DNA of 6,826 bases from Campylobacterales bacterium (GCA_027038235.1 JALVXV010000291.1:1-6826); one strand, 5' to 3'. Numbered from the stretch's first letter, positions 1 to 6,723 are shown. Notes: generated by a model not told the origin, from the letters alone. Made by a program: numbers and translations.

Positions 1-146
1 TTATGGCAAGAGAATTTTTAGCACCGCTTTTTTTTTACAGAATGCAAGCGACACTTCTAAGACTTGATGGAGAAAGCACATCAAGTGTAGCTACACTATT
101 TGAAAAGCATATAGACTTTTTTTGGGAGATGGTAAGTCAAGAATAG
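1..146 (+). CDS. C-terminal fragment of a probable TetR/AcrR-family transcriptional regulator (5' end outside window)
   Basis: An open frame runs from the left edge (first full codon, ATG, at position 3) to TAG at 144-146, giving 47 residues. The ATG is probably an internal methionine, because the gene enters from outside the window. The visible peptide begins MAREFLAPLFFYRM, continues with a helix-rich stretch (QATLLRLDG, then VATLFEKHIDFFW) and ends MVSQE. This resembles the last two helices of the ligand-binding/dimerisation domain of TetR-type repressors, where a 'REF-aPl-yyR' helix is followed by a short loop and a helix ending near FW. The DNA-binding helix-turn-helix would lie upstream and is not visible, so the family assignment is inference from a short tail. 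The gene points the same way as mscS but is separated from it by 186 bp with its own promoter. A run of nine T at 28-36 lies within the reading frame. Confidence 0.55.
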   Translation, partial: MAREFLAPLFFYRMQATLLRLDGESTSSVATLFEKHIDFFWEMVSQE

Positions 147-206
147 AGCTAAAATTTAATGATAAGTGCCAATACAATAAGATTTATCAAATTGTGAAAT
201 TGTTAA

Positions 207-235
207 TTGAAATAGAATTATATTTTAGATAAAAT
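207..235 (+). promoter_or_regulatory. Putative sigma-70 promoter of mscS
   Basis: TTGAAA at 207-212 matches five of six bases of the -35 consensus. It is followed after exactly 17 bases by TAAAAT at 230-235, which matches five of six bases of the -10 consensus. Transcription would begin near 242, giving a leader of about 90 nt before the GTG start. The -10 hexamer forms the extreme left end of the long palindrome at 230-320, so the promoter and the inverted repeat are physically merged. Other AT-rich hexamers nearby (TAGAAT at 213-218, TAGATA at 226-231) could serve instead, so the exact start is uncertain. Confidence 0.5.
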
Positions 236-320
236 AAGCTTATGGGCATTCCAAAAAAGCCTTATAGCATATTTTTGCAAAGTTTTATAGGCTTTTAGAG
301 GTGTCCATAAGTTTATTTTA
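230..320 (+). repeat. 91-bp imperfect inverted repeat / long hairpin in the mscS leader
   Basis: The outer arms, 230-248 (TAAAATAAGCTTATGGGCA) and 302-320 (TGTCCATAAGTTTATTTTA), pair over 19 consecutive positions in RNA, with 17 Watson-Crick and two G-U pairs. After an internal loop, AAAAGCC at 255-261 pairs with GGCTTTT at 290-296. The stem continues TTATA/TATA with one bulged T, and a small apical stem GCA(267-269)/TGC(276-278) closes it. The right arm ends at base 320, directly against the AGGAGG ribosome-binding site at 321-326. The inner GCC/GGC stem followed by TTTT looks terminator-like. I recognise no described RNA family. It could be a regulatory leader, an attenuator, a small RNA, or a MITE: both ends carry TA, compatible with a TA target-site duplication. 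If transcription starts near 242, only the inner part of the left arm would be in the mRNA. Confidence 0.75.
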
Positions 321-326
321 AGGAGG
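321..326 (+). promoter_or_regulatory. Shine-Dalgarno sequence selecting the GTG start of mscS
   Basis: A full AGGAGG core is followed by six A residues and then GTG at 333. The spacing of 6 nt is near optimal for this GTG and too long (15 nt) for the in-frame ATG at 342, so the GTG is preferred. The site touches the end of the palindrome at 230-320, so folding of the leader could affect its accessibility. Confidence 0.8.
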
Positions 327-332
327 AAAAAA

Positions 333-1151
333 GTGGGTACGATGCAAAACATTGCTGATCTTATCATATCAAAGGCGGTGCTATATGGCCCAAAGGTTCT
401 TTTAGCAATTATTACTTATATCATAGGTAGTTGGCTTATCAAAAAGATAGTAATACTACTTGATAAAGGGCTTGAAAAAAGTAAAACAGATGTTTCACTT
501 AGAGGGTTTTTAAGAAGTTTGATAAGTGTCGGTTTGAAACTTTTACTTATCATTTCTGTTATTACCATGCTAGGGGTAGCTACTACATCACTTATAGCTA
601 TCTTGGGTGCTGCAGGTCTTGCTGTAGGTTTAGCACTACAAGGTAGTCTGTCAAATTTTGCAGGTGGAGTGCTTATACTCTTTTTCAAACCATTTGAGGT
701 CGGAGACTACATAAAGACTTCAAGCCATGAGGGTAAGGTAGAGGAGATACAGATATTTGTAACGATCTTAAGGACACTTGATAATAAGCGAATTATTATA
801 CCAAATAGCATTTTATCCAATGATGTCCTTGTCAATGTCTATAAAAATGAGAGGGTTCGTCTATCACATACTTTTGGTATAGGATATCAAGACAACATCG
901 ATGAAGCTCGTGCGGCGATCATGAGAGTAGTCGAAAAAACAAAAGGCATACTAAAAGATCCACCTCCAAGTGTGCAAGTAAGTGCCCATGGTGATAGTGC
1001 GGTTGAATTATTGCTTTGGACTTGGGTAAAGCCAGAGGATCATTGGAGTGTCCATTTTGAGTTATATGAAGAGGTTAAAAAGGAGTTTGACAAAAGCGGT
1101 ATCACAATCCCATATCCTCAAAGAGATGTTCATCTATTTCAAGAGAAATAG
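333..1151 (+). CDS. mscS: Small-conductance mechanosensitive ion channel, MscS family
   Basis: This 272-residue inner-membrane protein is close to the length of E. coli MscS (286). MscS forms a heptameric channel that opens under membrane tension and releases solutes on hypo-osmotic shock. Three hydrophobic segments lie at about residues 8-37, 60-82 and 86-118. The third carries the pore-helix signature LGAAGLAVGLALQGSLSN (91-108), with the Gly/Ala packing face and the glutamine-glycine hinge region (Q103-G104), and continues into FFKPFEVGDY (117-126), the start of the beta domain. The alpha/beta cytoplasmic vestibule domain follows. The C-terminus has the conserved IPYPQ motif (259-263) and the line DVHLF. 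No extra N-terminal periplasmic domain is present, so this is the minimal channel type rather than a large MscK/MscM type. The GTG start is supported by AGGAGG six bases upstream; ATG at 342 is the alternative. It is probably transcribed alone and ends at a hairpin shared with the converging rmuC. Confidence 0.95.
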   Translation: MGTMQNIADLIISKAVLYGPKVLLAIITYIIGSWLIKKIVILLDKGLEKSKTDVSLRGFLRSLISVGLKLLLIISVITMLGVATTSLIAILGAAGLAVGLALQGSLSNFAGGVLILFFKPFEVGDYIKTSSHEGKVEEIQIFVTILRTLDNKRIIIPNSILSNDVLVNVYKNERVRLSHTFGIGYQDNIDEARAAIMRVVEKTKGILKDPPPSVQVSAHGDSAVELLLWTWVKPEDHWSVHFELYEEVKKEFDKSGITIPYPQRDVHLFQEK

Positions 1152-1163
1152 TCTCTTAGTCAA

Positions 1164-1216
1164 GTAGAAAATCAGAAAAAGAGTAGGATTGGATTCTACT
1201 CTTCTGATTTTTCTAC
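1164..1216. terminator. Bidirectional hairpin terminator between converging mscS and rmuC
   Basis: A long inverted repeat pairs 1164-1186 with 1196-1216 around the 9-base loop GATTGGATT. The core stem is AGAGTAG/CTACTCT, and GTAGAAAA-TCAGA on the left matches TCTGATTTTTCTAC on the right around a few unpaired A. Read rightward, the core stem is followed by TCTGATTTTT. Read leftward, it is followed at once by a TTTTT run, so the rmuC direction looks the better intrinsic terminator. The right arm lies inside the coding end of rmuC and includes its stop codon and last codons. Confidence 0.75.
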
Positions 1217-2578
1217 CAACTCTTTTGGAATTATATTTTTAGGAGATATTTTAGCACTATTTTTAAACTGCTCTAACTGTCTTATGATATTGCCTCTTCC
1301 AATAGATAATTTTTTAAATGCCTCATTATAGCTCTCTTTACTTTTTTCGATACTTCTGCCTACATTTTCAAAATCTTTCAAAAATCCTACAAATTTTGTA
1401 TATATTTTTTCAGCTTTTATAGTTACCTCTTTTATATTTTGTGCCTGTTTTTCATATCGCCAACTATTTTCTACAGCTCTTAAAGCGACTAAAAGTGTTG
1501 TAGGACTTACAAGTACTATATGCTCTCTAAAAGCTCTATCATACAGTGTGGGATCATTTTTTAGTGCTAGGAGCAAAGCACCCTCAATAGGAATAAACAT
1601 AAAGATAAAATCAAGTGAATTTATACCGTCCAATCTCTCATAATCTTTTTTTGATAGCTCTTTTATATGCTCTTTTATGGAGTTTATATGCAGTTTTAAT
1701 TCCCTCTTTTTTATATCTTCATCATCACTTGAAATATATCTTTCATAATTGGTAAGTGAAGTTTTTGCATCTATGATAATCTGCCTATCTCCAGGGAGTT
1801 TTACTATAACATCTGGACGAAACCTTTTACCCTCCTGTGCTCTTAATGATACCTCTCTTTCAAATTCATATCCCTCTCTAAGTCCCGATGATTCTAATAC
1901 TCTCTCTAGTATCATCTCTCCCCATGCTCCTTGCTGCTTTACCTCTCCTTTTAGAGCATTTGTAAGATTGAGAGCATCTTGACTCATTTTTTCATTTAAC
2001 TCTTTTAGCATTTTTATCTCATTTAGTAGAGTATTTCTCTCTTTTGTCTCTTTATCATAAATGTCATCAACTCTTTTTTTAAACTCCTCTATCTGCAGTT
2101 TGACTGGAGTGATTATCTCCTTTACACTTTGAGAGCTTTGTTCACTAAATTTTTTGCTATTATTTTCAAGAACTTTATTTGCTATGTAGTAAAACTCTTT
2201 TGTAAGTTTATCTCTATTTTCATCAAGTAGAGCCAATTTTTCTTCTATGTTTTTCTTTTGCTCTTTTATAGTTGTATTTAGAGTGGCTATCAATGAGTGA
2301 TTTTCATTGTTGATATGTTGTAACTCTTTTATATCCTTTAAAGCTTGTTTGTATGAATCTTTTAACTCTTGAAGTTGGTTATTTTTCTCCTTTAAATATG
2401 CCTCTAAAGATGAGATATTTTGTTTTAACTCCCCTATTTTTTCATTTTTATTTGCAATTTCATCTTTTAATATCTGAATAATTTTATCTTTTTCTTTAAT
2501 CATAACAAAAAAGGAAATAGTTAAGAGTATGATAAAAAAACTTAGCAAATATATTATATAGATATCTTCTACAAACAC
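1196..2578 (-). CDS. rmuC: RmuC family protein (DNA recombination / predicted PD-(D/E)XK nuclease-like)
   Basis: The protein has 460 residues, typical for RmuC. In E. coli, rmuC limits recombination at short inverted repeats, and the family fold is predicted to be nuclease-like; the exact biochemical activity is not established. A single N-terminal transmembrane helix (about 7-27) would anchor it in the inner membrane. A long Lys/Glu-rich coiled coil follows (about 29-210). The RmuC domain begins at LKGEVKQQGAWGEMILERVLESSGL (209-233). It contains RPDV (254-257) and IIIDAKTSL (267-275), matching the PD...(D/E)xK active-site pattern, then IPIEGAL (330-336) and VSPTTLLVALRAVENSWR (357-374). The last 30 residues are a variable tail. 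The start is GTG, preceded by a weak AGGA seven bases upstream that overlaps the flgH stop. An ATG overlapping the start by one base is out of frame. The gene sits 9 bp behind flgH and is probably co-transcribed with it. Its 3' end is part of the shared terminator. Confidence 0.93.
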   Translation of the reverse strand: MFVEDIYIIYLLSFFIILLTISFFVMIKEKDKIIQILKDEIANKNEKIGELKQNISSLEAYLKEKNNQLQELKDSYKQALKDIKELQHINNENHSLIATLNTTIKEQKKNIEEKLALLDENRDKLTKEFYYIANKVLENNSKKFSEQSSQSVKEIITPVKLQIEEFKKRVDDIYDKETKERNTLLNEIKMLKELNEKMSQDALNLTNALKGEVKQQGAWGEMILERVLESSGLREGYEFEREVSLRAQEGKRFRPDVIVKLPGDRQIIIDAKTSLTNYERYISSDDEDIKKRELKLHINSIKEHIKELSKKDYERLDGINSLDFIFMFIPIEGALLLALKNDPTLYDRAFREHIVLVSPTTLLVALRAVENSWRYEKQAQNIKEVTIKAEKIYTKFVGFLKDFENVGRSIEKSKESYNEAFKKLSIGRGNIIRQLEQFKNSAKISPKNIIPKELVEKSEE

Positions 2579-2590
2579 ATAAATATCCTA
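2576..2590 (-). promoter_or_regulatory. flgH stop / rmuC start junction with weak Shine-Dalgarno
   Basis: Read on the minus strand, the junction is TAG (flgH stop, 2590-2588), GATATTTAT, then GTG (2578-2576). AGGA at 2589-2586 uses bases of the flgH stop codon and lies 7 nt before GTG, so translation of rmuC is likely coupled to termination of flgH. The ATG at 2580-2578 would be closer to the SD but reads ATG TGT TTG TAG and stops after three codons. This leaves GTG as the only start here that opens the rmuC frame. Confidence 0.65.
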
Positions 2591-3307
2591 AAAAGGCCAA
2601 ATACTCTCAATAAGCTTAGTGCCCCACCCTTTTTTACTATTTATATCAAGTGAGCCTTCAGTTTTGTAAAGTATCTTTGCATCAGCTATATATTTTGAGC
2701 TAATGGTATTTGTCTGATCTATATCATATGGTCTTATGACTCCGCTTATCTGTATGATTTGCTTTTCACCATTTATAAGCATCTCTCTACTTCCTGATAT
2801 AAAGTAGTTTCCATTATTTAGGATTTTTATAACTCTTGCAGATATAGTTGTAGTAAAAGATTCTGTTCTAGTATTGTCACCTTTGCTAGAAAAACTATTT
2901 TGTGTATCTGTTCCAAAGCCTATATTTGTAAAACCATTTACTTTACTTGCGATACCTTTTATAGCTCCATTGCTCCCTGAGGCGGTAAAGATACCACCAC
3001 CAAGCTTATCATTTGTATTTTTTGAGAGAGTTTTTTTAGCACTTGAGCTTTGAAGTATGTTTTCTTTTATCACTACAGTAACCAAATCATTTACATTCAT
3101 AGCCTTTCTATCAGAGAAGAGAGGATTATCACCTCTGCCAAAAAGACTACCCTCATTTTGTATCTGTCCCTCTCTCTCTTGTGAAGGAAGTTGCTCCACA
3201 TAAGCAGGAGGTTTCATGGCGATTTTGGGATCTGTACCTTTGGTGGTACACCCTGAAAATAAAACAATACCTAAAAACAAAGATAATAAAATAACTTTTT
3301 TACTCAT
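2588..3307 (-). CDS. flgH: Flagellar L-ring lipoprotein FlgH
   Basis: The protein has 239 residues, a normal FlgH length. FlgH assembles the L ring in the outer membrane, which with the FlgI P ring forms the bushing around the flagellar rod. The N-terminus is a lipoprotein signal: KK at 3-4, a hydrophobic core (5-17) and the lipobox LFSGC with the acylated Cys at 20. The mature protein carries the family segment NPLFSDRKAMNVNDLVTVVI (61-80), followed by a Ser/Gly/Asn-rich region (about 87-150). Next comes the conserved core with TESFTTTISARVIKILNNGNY (148-168), ISGVIRPYDID (187-197), NTISSKYIADAKI (200-212) and the C-terminal GWGTKLIESIWPF (227-239). The ATG start has GGAG five bases upstream (3316-3313). 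No other flagellar gene is adjacent: pta-ackA lies upstream, and rmuC follows in the same probable operon. A sigma-54-type promoter lies just upstream. Confidence 0.96.
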   Translation of the reverse strand: MSKKVILLSLFLGIVLFSGCTTKGTDPKIAMKPPAYVEQLPSQEREGQIQNEGSLFGRGDNPLFSDRKAMNVNDLVTVVIKENILQSSSAKKTLSKNTNDKLGGGIFTASGSNGAIKGIASKVNGFTNIGFGTDTQNSFSSKGDNTRTESFTTTISARVIKILNNGNYFISGSREMLINGEKQIIQISGVIRPYDIDQTNTISSKYIADAKILYKTEGSLDINSKKGWGTKLIESIWPF

Positions 3308-3346
3308 CTTCTCTCCATATATCCTAAGCTATATTACCATGACACA

Positions 3347-3362
3347 AGCAATTATAGTTCCA
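3347..3362 (-). promoter_or_regulatory. Sigma-54 (RpoN) -24/-12 promoter of flgH-rmuC
   Basis: On the minus strand the sequence reads TGGAAC-TATAA-TTGCT from 3362 to 3347. This fits the RpoN consensus TGGCAC-N5-TTGCW with one mismatch, and has the required GG-N10-GC spacing. The predicted transcription start is near 3336, leaving a 29-nt leader that contains GGAG at 3316-3313. Position, orientation and the flagellar target fit the known use of RpoN for rod, hook and ring genes in Campylobacter and Helicobacter. Two sigma-70-like TATAAT hexamers (minus strand, 3371-3366 and 3356-3351) overlap the site, so housekeeping transcription is also possible. No upstream FlgR-type activator site could be identified by eye. 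Confidence 0.75.
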
Positions 3363-3394
3363 AAAATTATACAAAAGCCCCAAATATCAAAAAC

Positions 3395-4594
3395 TTATAC
3401 TCTGTTTGGTAATGATAATACTATTTTATATGTCTGTTTTGCTATCTCAAGCTCCTCATTTGTAGGTATAACAAGAAGTTTTATCTTTGAAGTATTGCTA
3501 CTTATAAGTCTATCATGTCTTAAATTTGCCTCTTTATTTAGCTTGATACCAAGTGTATCATAAAGATCACTGCAGATCTTTTCTCTTATGATAGAGGAGT
3601 GTTCTGCGATACCACCTGTAAAGACAAGAGCATCAACCTTGCCTATGATAACACTATAAGCTCCAATATATTTTTTTATACGATAGCAAAATATCTCTTG
3701 GGCTAATTTTGCTCTTTTGTCACCACTTTTTGCTCTTTGTTCTACCTCTCTCATATCATTTGTGCCACAGATACCTTTTAAGCCACTCTTTTTATTTAAA
3801 ATATTATCAAGCTCTTTAATATCTAAGTTTAAATTTCTTGCTAGATAAAAGATGATAGCTGGATCTATATCTCCACATCTTGTCCCCATTACCAAGCCCT
3901 CAAGAGGTGTTAATCCCATTGAGGTATCTATGCTTTTACCATTTTTTATAGCTGCTACACTTGCACCATTGCCAAGATGTAGAGTAATGAGGTTGCATTT
4001 ATCTATATCTTTTTGTAAAAATTTTGCAGCCTCTTTTGCTACAAAGTGGTGAGAGGTACCATGAAATCCATATCTTCTTACTCCATTTTGAGTATAGTAC
4101 TCATAAGGAAGAGCATATTCATAAGCATAATTTGGAATAGTTTGATGAAAAGCAGTATCAAATACAGCTACTTGGATTAAAGATGGATTGACTTTGGATA
4201 TAGCTTTTATACCTATGAGATTTACAGGGTTGTGCAGAGGTGCCAAAGGTGAAACCTTTTCAATTTTTTTTATCACTTCATCATTGATGAGTGTAGGTTT
4301 GCTAAAGTATTCACCGCCATGAACCACCCTGTGTCCCACTGCCCTCAATTCGTCAAAACTTTTTAATACTTTATTGTCTATCAAAAGTTCTTCAAGAAGC
4401 TCTATTCCAACAGAGTGATCTTTGATGACACTCTTTTTGGTTATCTCTTTTTCTTTTCCATAAACAAATTTTATATGCCCCCTGCTCTCACCTATTTGTT
4501 CTATGACACCCTGACATATAGAGACTATTTTTTGCATATCAAATATTTGAAATTTTATAGATGAGCTGCCGCTATTTAGTACAAGTATTTTCAT
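3395..4594 (-). CDS. ackA: Acetate kinase
   Basis: The protein has 399 residues, a standard AckA length, and belongs to the cytoplasmic ASKHA sugar-kinase/actin-fold superfamily. It interconverts acetyl phosphate + ADP and acetate + ATP. Family motifs are intact in order: NSGSSSIKF (7-15) with catalytic N7; GHRVVHGG (87-94) with the substrate-binding Arg89; APLHNP (118-123); VFDTAFHQTIP (144-154) with Asp146, the equivalent of catalytic Asp148 in Methanosarcina AckA; RRYGFHGTSH (173-182) with His178; LGNGASVAAI (207-216); GLTPLEGLVMGTRCGDIDP (227-245) with Arg239; FTGGIAEHS (325-333); and PTNEE (377-381) with the metal-binding Glu. All catalytic residues expected for the family are present. 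The ATG overlaps the pta stop as ATGA (4594-4591), with AGGAG seven bases upstream inside pta, so translation is coupled. No clear intrinsic terminator is seen after the TAA. Confidence 0.97.
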   Translation of the reverse strand: MKILVLNSGSSSIKFQIFDMQKIVSICQGVIEQIGESRGHIKFVYGKEKEITKKSVIKDHSVGIELLEELLIDNKVLKSFDELRAVGHRVVHGGEYFSKPTLINDEVIKKIEKVSPLAPLHNPVNLIGIKAISKVNPSLIQVAVFDTAFHQTIPNYAYEYALPYEYYTQNGVRRYGFHGTSHHFVAKEAAKFLQKDIDKCNLITLHLGNGASVAAIKNGKSIDTSMGLTPLEGLVMGTRCGDIDPAIIFYLARNLNLDIKELDNILNKKSGLKGICGTNDMREVEQRAKSGDKRAKLAQEIFCYRIKKYIGAYSVIIGKVDALVFTGGIAEHSSIIREKICSDLYDTLGIKLNKEANLRHDRLISSNTSKIKLLVIPTNEELEIAKQTYKIVLSLPNRV

Positions 4595-6693
4595 TTATCT
4601 TCTCCTGCTTGTATGGCAGTAATAGCAACTGTATTTACTATATCTTCTATCAAACAACCCCTACTTAAGTCATTTACAGGTTTTTTAAGACCTTGAAGTA
4701 CTGGACCTACTGCTATGGCATTTGAACTTCGCTGAACTGCTTTATATGTATTATTTCCAGTATTTAAATCTGGGAAGATAAATACTGTCGCTCTTCCGGC
4801 TACTTTAGAGTTTGGAAGTTTTTTCTTAGCTACTTTCTTATCTATCGCTGCATCATACTGTATAGGACCTTCTACTAAAAGATCATCTCTTAGCTTTTTA
4901 ACCAACTCAGTAGCTTTAGCAACTTTTTGCACATCCTCTCCGCTTCCAGAACTACCTGTAGAGTATGAAAGCATAGCCACTATCGGTTCAATTCCAAAAA
5001 GTTTAGCCGTATCAGCTGAAGATATTGCTATCTGGGCTAATTGCTCAGCATTTGGATCACGATTGACCGCACAGTCTGCATAGACCAAAACTTTTGTATC
5101 AAGACACATAAAAAAAAGACTTGAGACTATAGAAATACCAGGTTTTGTTTTTATGATTTGAAGTGCAGGACGAATAGTATCTGCGGTAGTATTGTTTGCA
5201 CCACTAACCATGCCATCGGCATCACCTGTATATATCATCATAGTACCAAAGTAGTTTTTATTGTTTATAATATCTTTAGCACCCTCCTCTGTCATACCCT
5301 TGTGCTTTCTAAGTTCATAAAGTTTTTTAGCATACTTTTCTCTTAGTTTACTTGTTGCTGGATCTATTATTTTGATATTGTCTTGAAGCTTTATGCCAAG
5401 TGAAGAGCATCTTGATAACACATCATCTTTATCTCCTAAAAGTATTATATCTACTACTTTTCTTCTTTGAAGGATTTCAGTAGCTCTTAATATCCTCTCA
5501 TCCTCGCTCTCTGGCAAAACGATAGTTTTTATATTTTTTCTAGCTTTTTCAAACATTCTATACTCAAACATAGCTGGAGTCATTATATCACTAGATAGTG
5601 CAGTATCAATCATCTGTTCAATATTTTTTAAATTGATATAACTATTAAAAAGACCCTCAATTATGGCTATTTTATTGAGACTTGTTGGCATAATTTTTGC
5701 TCTTGTCTCCCCTACTTTTATGGCTGTTTTGAAAGTATCATCATTTGAAGTAAGTATAGGTATGGTATATTGCCCTACTCCACCAATAAGACTCATAAAG
5801 TTTTCATTTGGTACAAAGCCACCTGTCAAAATAATACCAGAGATAGATGGAAAATCTTTTGAATAGTTTGCAATAATTGATCCAAGTATCATATCAAGTC
5901 TATCGCCAGGGGTAATAACCAAATCTCCATCCTCTAGCCTTTCTAAAAAATGATCCAAATTCATTGCTGCAATTTTGCTCTGTTTAACAACTCTTTTAAA
6001 ATCCTTCTCTTTCCCTATTATATATGTTAGATTTAATTTTTCTCTAACCTCTGCTATAGTAGGATAGGTCAACTCTTTAACTTCAGGAAGTAGATAGATA
6101 GGTACATCATCCTTTTCTAAAAATCTAACTTTATTTGTTAACTCTATCAAAGTTTTGCTATTTAATCTATTTATAAAAGTTGCAAAGTGTGTACATCCCT
6201 CATCTTTGATAGTATCTCCCTCTATTTTGGTCTCCTCCCATATCTCTTTTGATGTTTTATCTTTGCCACTCAAGACCCCAACAACCGGACTTCCTATATT
6301 TTTTGCTATCTCTAAATTTATATCAAAATCAACTGTAGATGTAAAAAGTGATTTGCTTATGCCTTCACACAATATAAAATCATACCTCTTTTCTAACAAT
6401 TCAAATCTCTCAATAATTCGTTCATATAAAATATTTGTTTGGTTTTCAGCTATTAGCGATTCTGCCTCAAGCATAGTAAATACATAGGTATCTTTATAAT
6501 CCATCTTTAGGTGAAAATGCTCCATCATAAACTTTATATCATCATCATTTTTTGGAGAGTTTTTTTTGATGATAGGTCTAAAAAAAGCTACTTTCTGTAT
6601 CTTTCTCTTTAAGGCTCTCATAAGTCCTATAGAGACAACCAAGCCACCAGCATTCTCTTCAAGTGAAGTTACAAAAAGACTTTTTATCTGCAT
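4591..6693 (-). CDS. pta: Phosphate acetyltransferase, long three-domain form
   Basis: This 700-residue cytoplasmic enzyme converts acetyl-CoA + phosphate to acetyl phosphate + CoA and feeds AckA. It is the long E. coli-like form, not the short form of about 330 residues. The N-terminal domain (about 1-200) resembles the P-loop dethiobiotin-synthetase-like domain of long Pta; its loop TSLEENAGGLVVSIGL (9-24) lacks the GK(S/T) of a working Walker A. A DRTGG-type domain follows (about 215-335; GDLVITPGDR at 256-265, GIILTGG at 286-292). The catalytic PTA_PTB domain (about 377-697) contains IVLPESEDERIL (391-402), TGDADGMVSGANNTTADTIRP (489-509), MLSYSTGSSGSG (574-585), GPIQYDAAI (609-617), AGRATVFIFPDLNTGNNTYKAVQR (632-655, including the substrate-binding arginines) and GPVLQGLKKPVNDLSRGC (663-680). 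The ATG start has AGGAG (6704-6700) six bases upstream. It is the first gene of the pta-ackA operon. Confidence 0.97.
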   Translation of the reverse strand: MQIKSLFVTSLEENAGGLVVSIGLMRALKRKIQKVAFFRPIIKKNSPKNDDDIKFMMEHFHLKMDYKDTYVFTMLEAESLIAENQTNILYERIIERFELLEKRYDFILCEGISKSLFTSTVDFDINLEIAKNIGSPVVGVLSGKDKTSKEIWEETKIEGDTIKDEGCTHFATFINRLNSKTLIELTNKVRFLEKDDVPIYLLPEVKELTYPTIAEVREKLNLTYIIGKEKDFKRVVKQSKIAAMNLDHFLERLEDGDLVITPGDRLDMILGSIIANYSKDFPSISGIILTGGFVPNENFMSLIGGVGQYTIPILTSNDDTFKTAIKVGETRAKIMPTSLNKIAIIEGLFNSYINLKNIEQMIDTALSSDIMTPAMFEYRMFEKARKNIKTIVLPESEDERILRATEILQRRKVVDIILLGDKDDVLSRCSSLGIKLQDNIKIIDPATSKLREKYAKKLYELRKHKGMTEEGAKDIINNKNYFGTMMIYTGDADGMVSGANNTTADTIRPALQIIKTKPGISIVSSLFFMCLDTKVLVYADCAVNRDPNAEQLAQIAISSADTAKLFGIEPIVAMLSYSTGSSGSGEDVQKVAKATELVKKLRDDLLVEGPIQYDAAIDKKVAKKKLPNSKVAGRATVFIFPDLNTGNNTYKAVQRSSNAIAVGPVLQGLKKPVNDLSRGCLIEDIVNTVAITAIQAGEDK

Positions 6694-6723
6694 TTTAATC
6701 TCCTAAAATTAATAAACTCCAAA

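Noticed and set aside
153..193. Weak AT-rich stem (AATTT..GATAA with TTATC..AAATT) as a terminator of the upstream regulator gene
   Set aside because: The stem is all A-T except one pair, needs a three-base bulge and a long loop, and is not followed by a U-run. It is not distinguishable from chance in such AT-rich DNA.
416..688. 90-codon open frame on the minus strand inside mscS
   Set aside because: It lies antisense within the unmistakable MscS coding sequence, has no family signature, and is a shadow frame.
3363..3394. Possible terminator between ackA and flgH
   Set aside because: The minus strand here has T-runs (GTTTTTG, GGGGCTTTTG) but no complementary stem before them, so I cannot support an intrinsic terminator. 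Some ackA transcription may run into flgH.
3216..3563. 115-codon plus-strand open frame spanning the flgH start and the ackA 3' end
   Set aside because: It overlaps two well-supported genes on the other strand and has no recognisable domain. Its hydrophobic runs come from reading AT-rich antisense DNA.
6155..6487. 110-codon plus-strand open frame within pta
   Set aside because: It is antisense to the conserved N-terminal domain of Pta, with no Shine-Dalgarno or family resemblance. It is a shadow frame.
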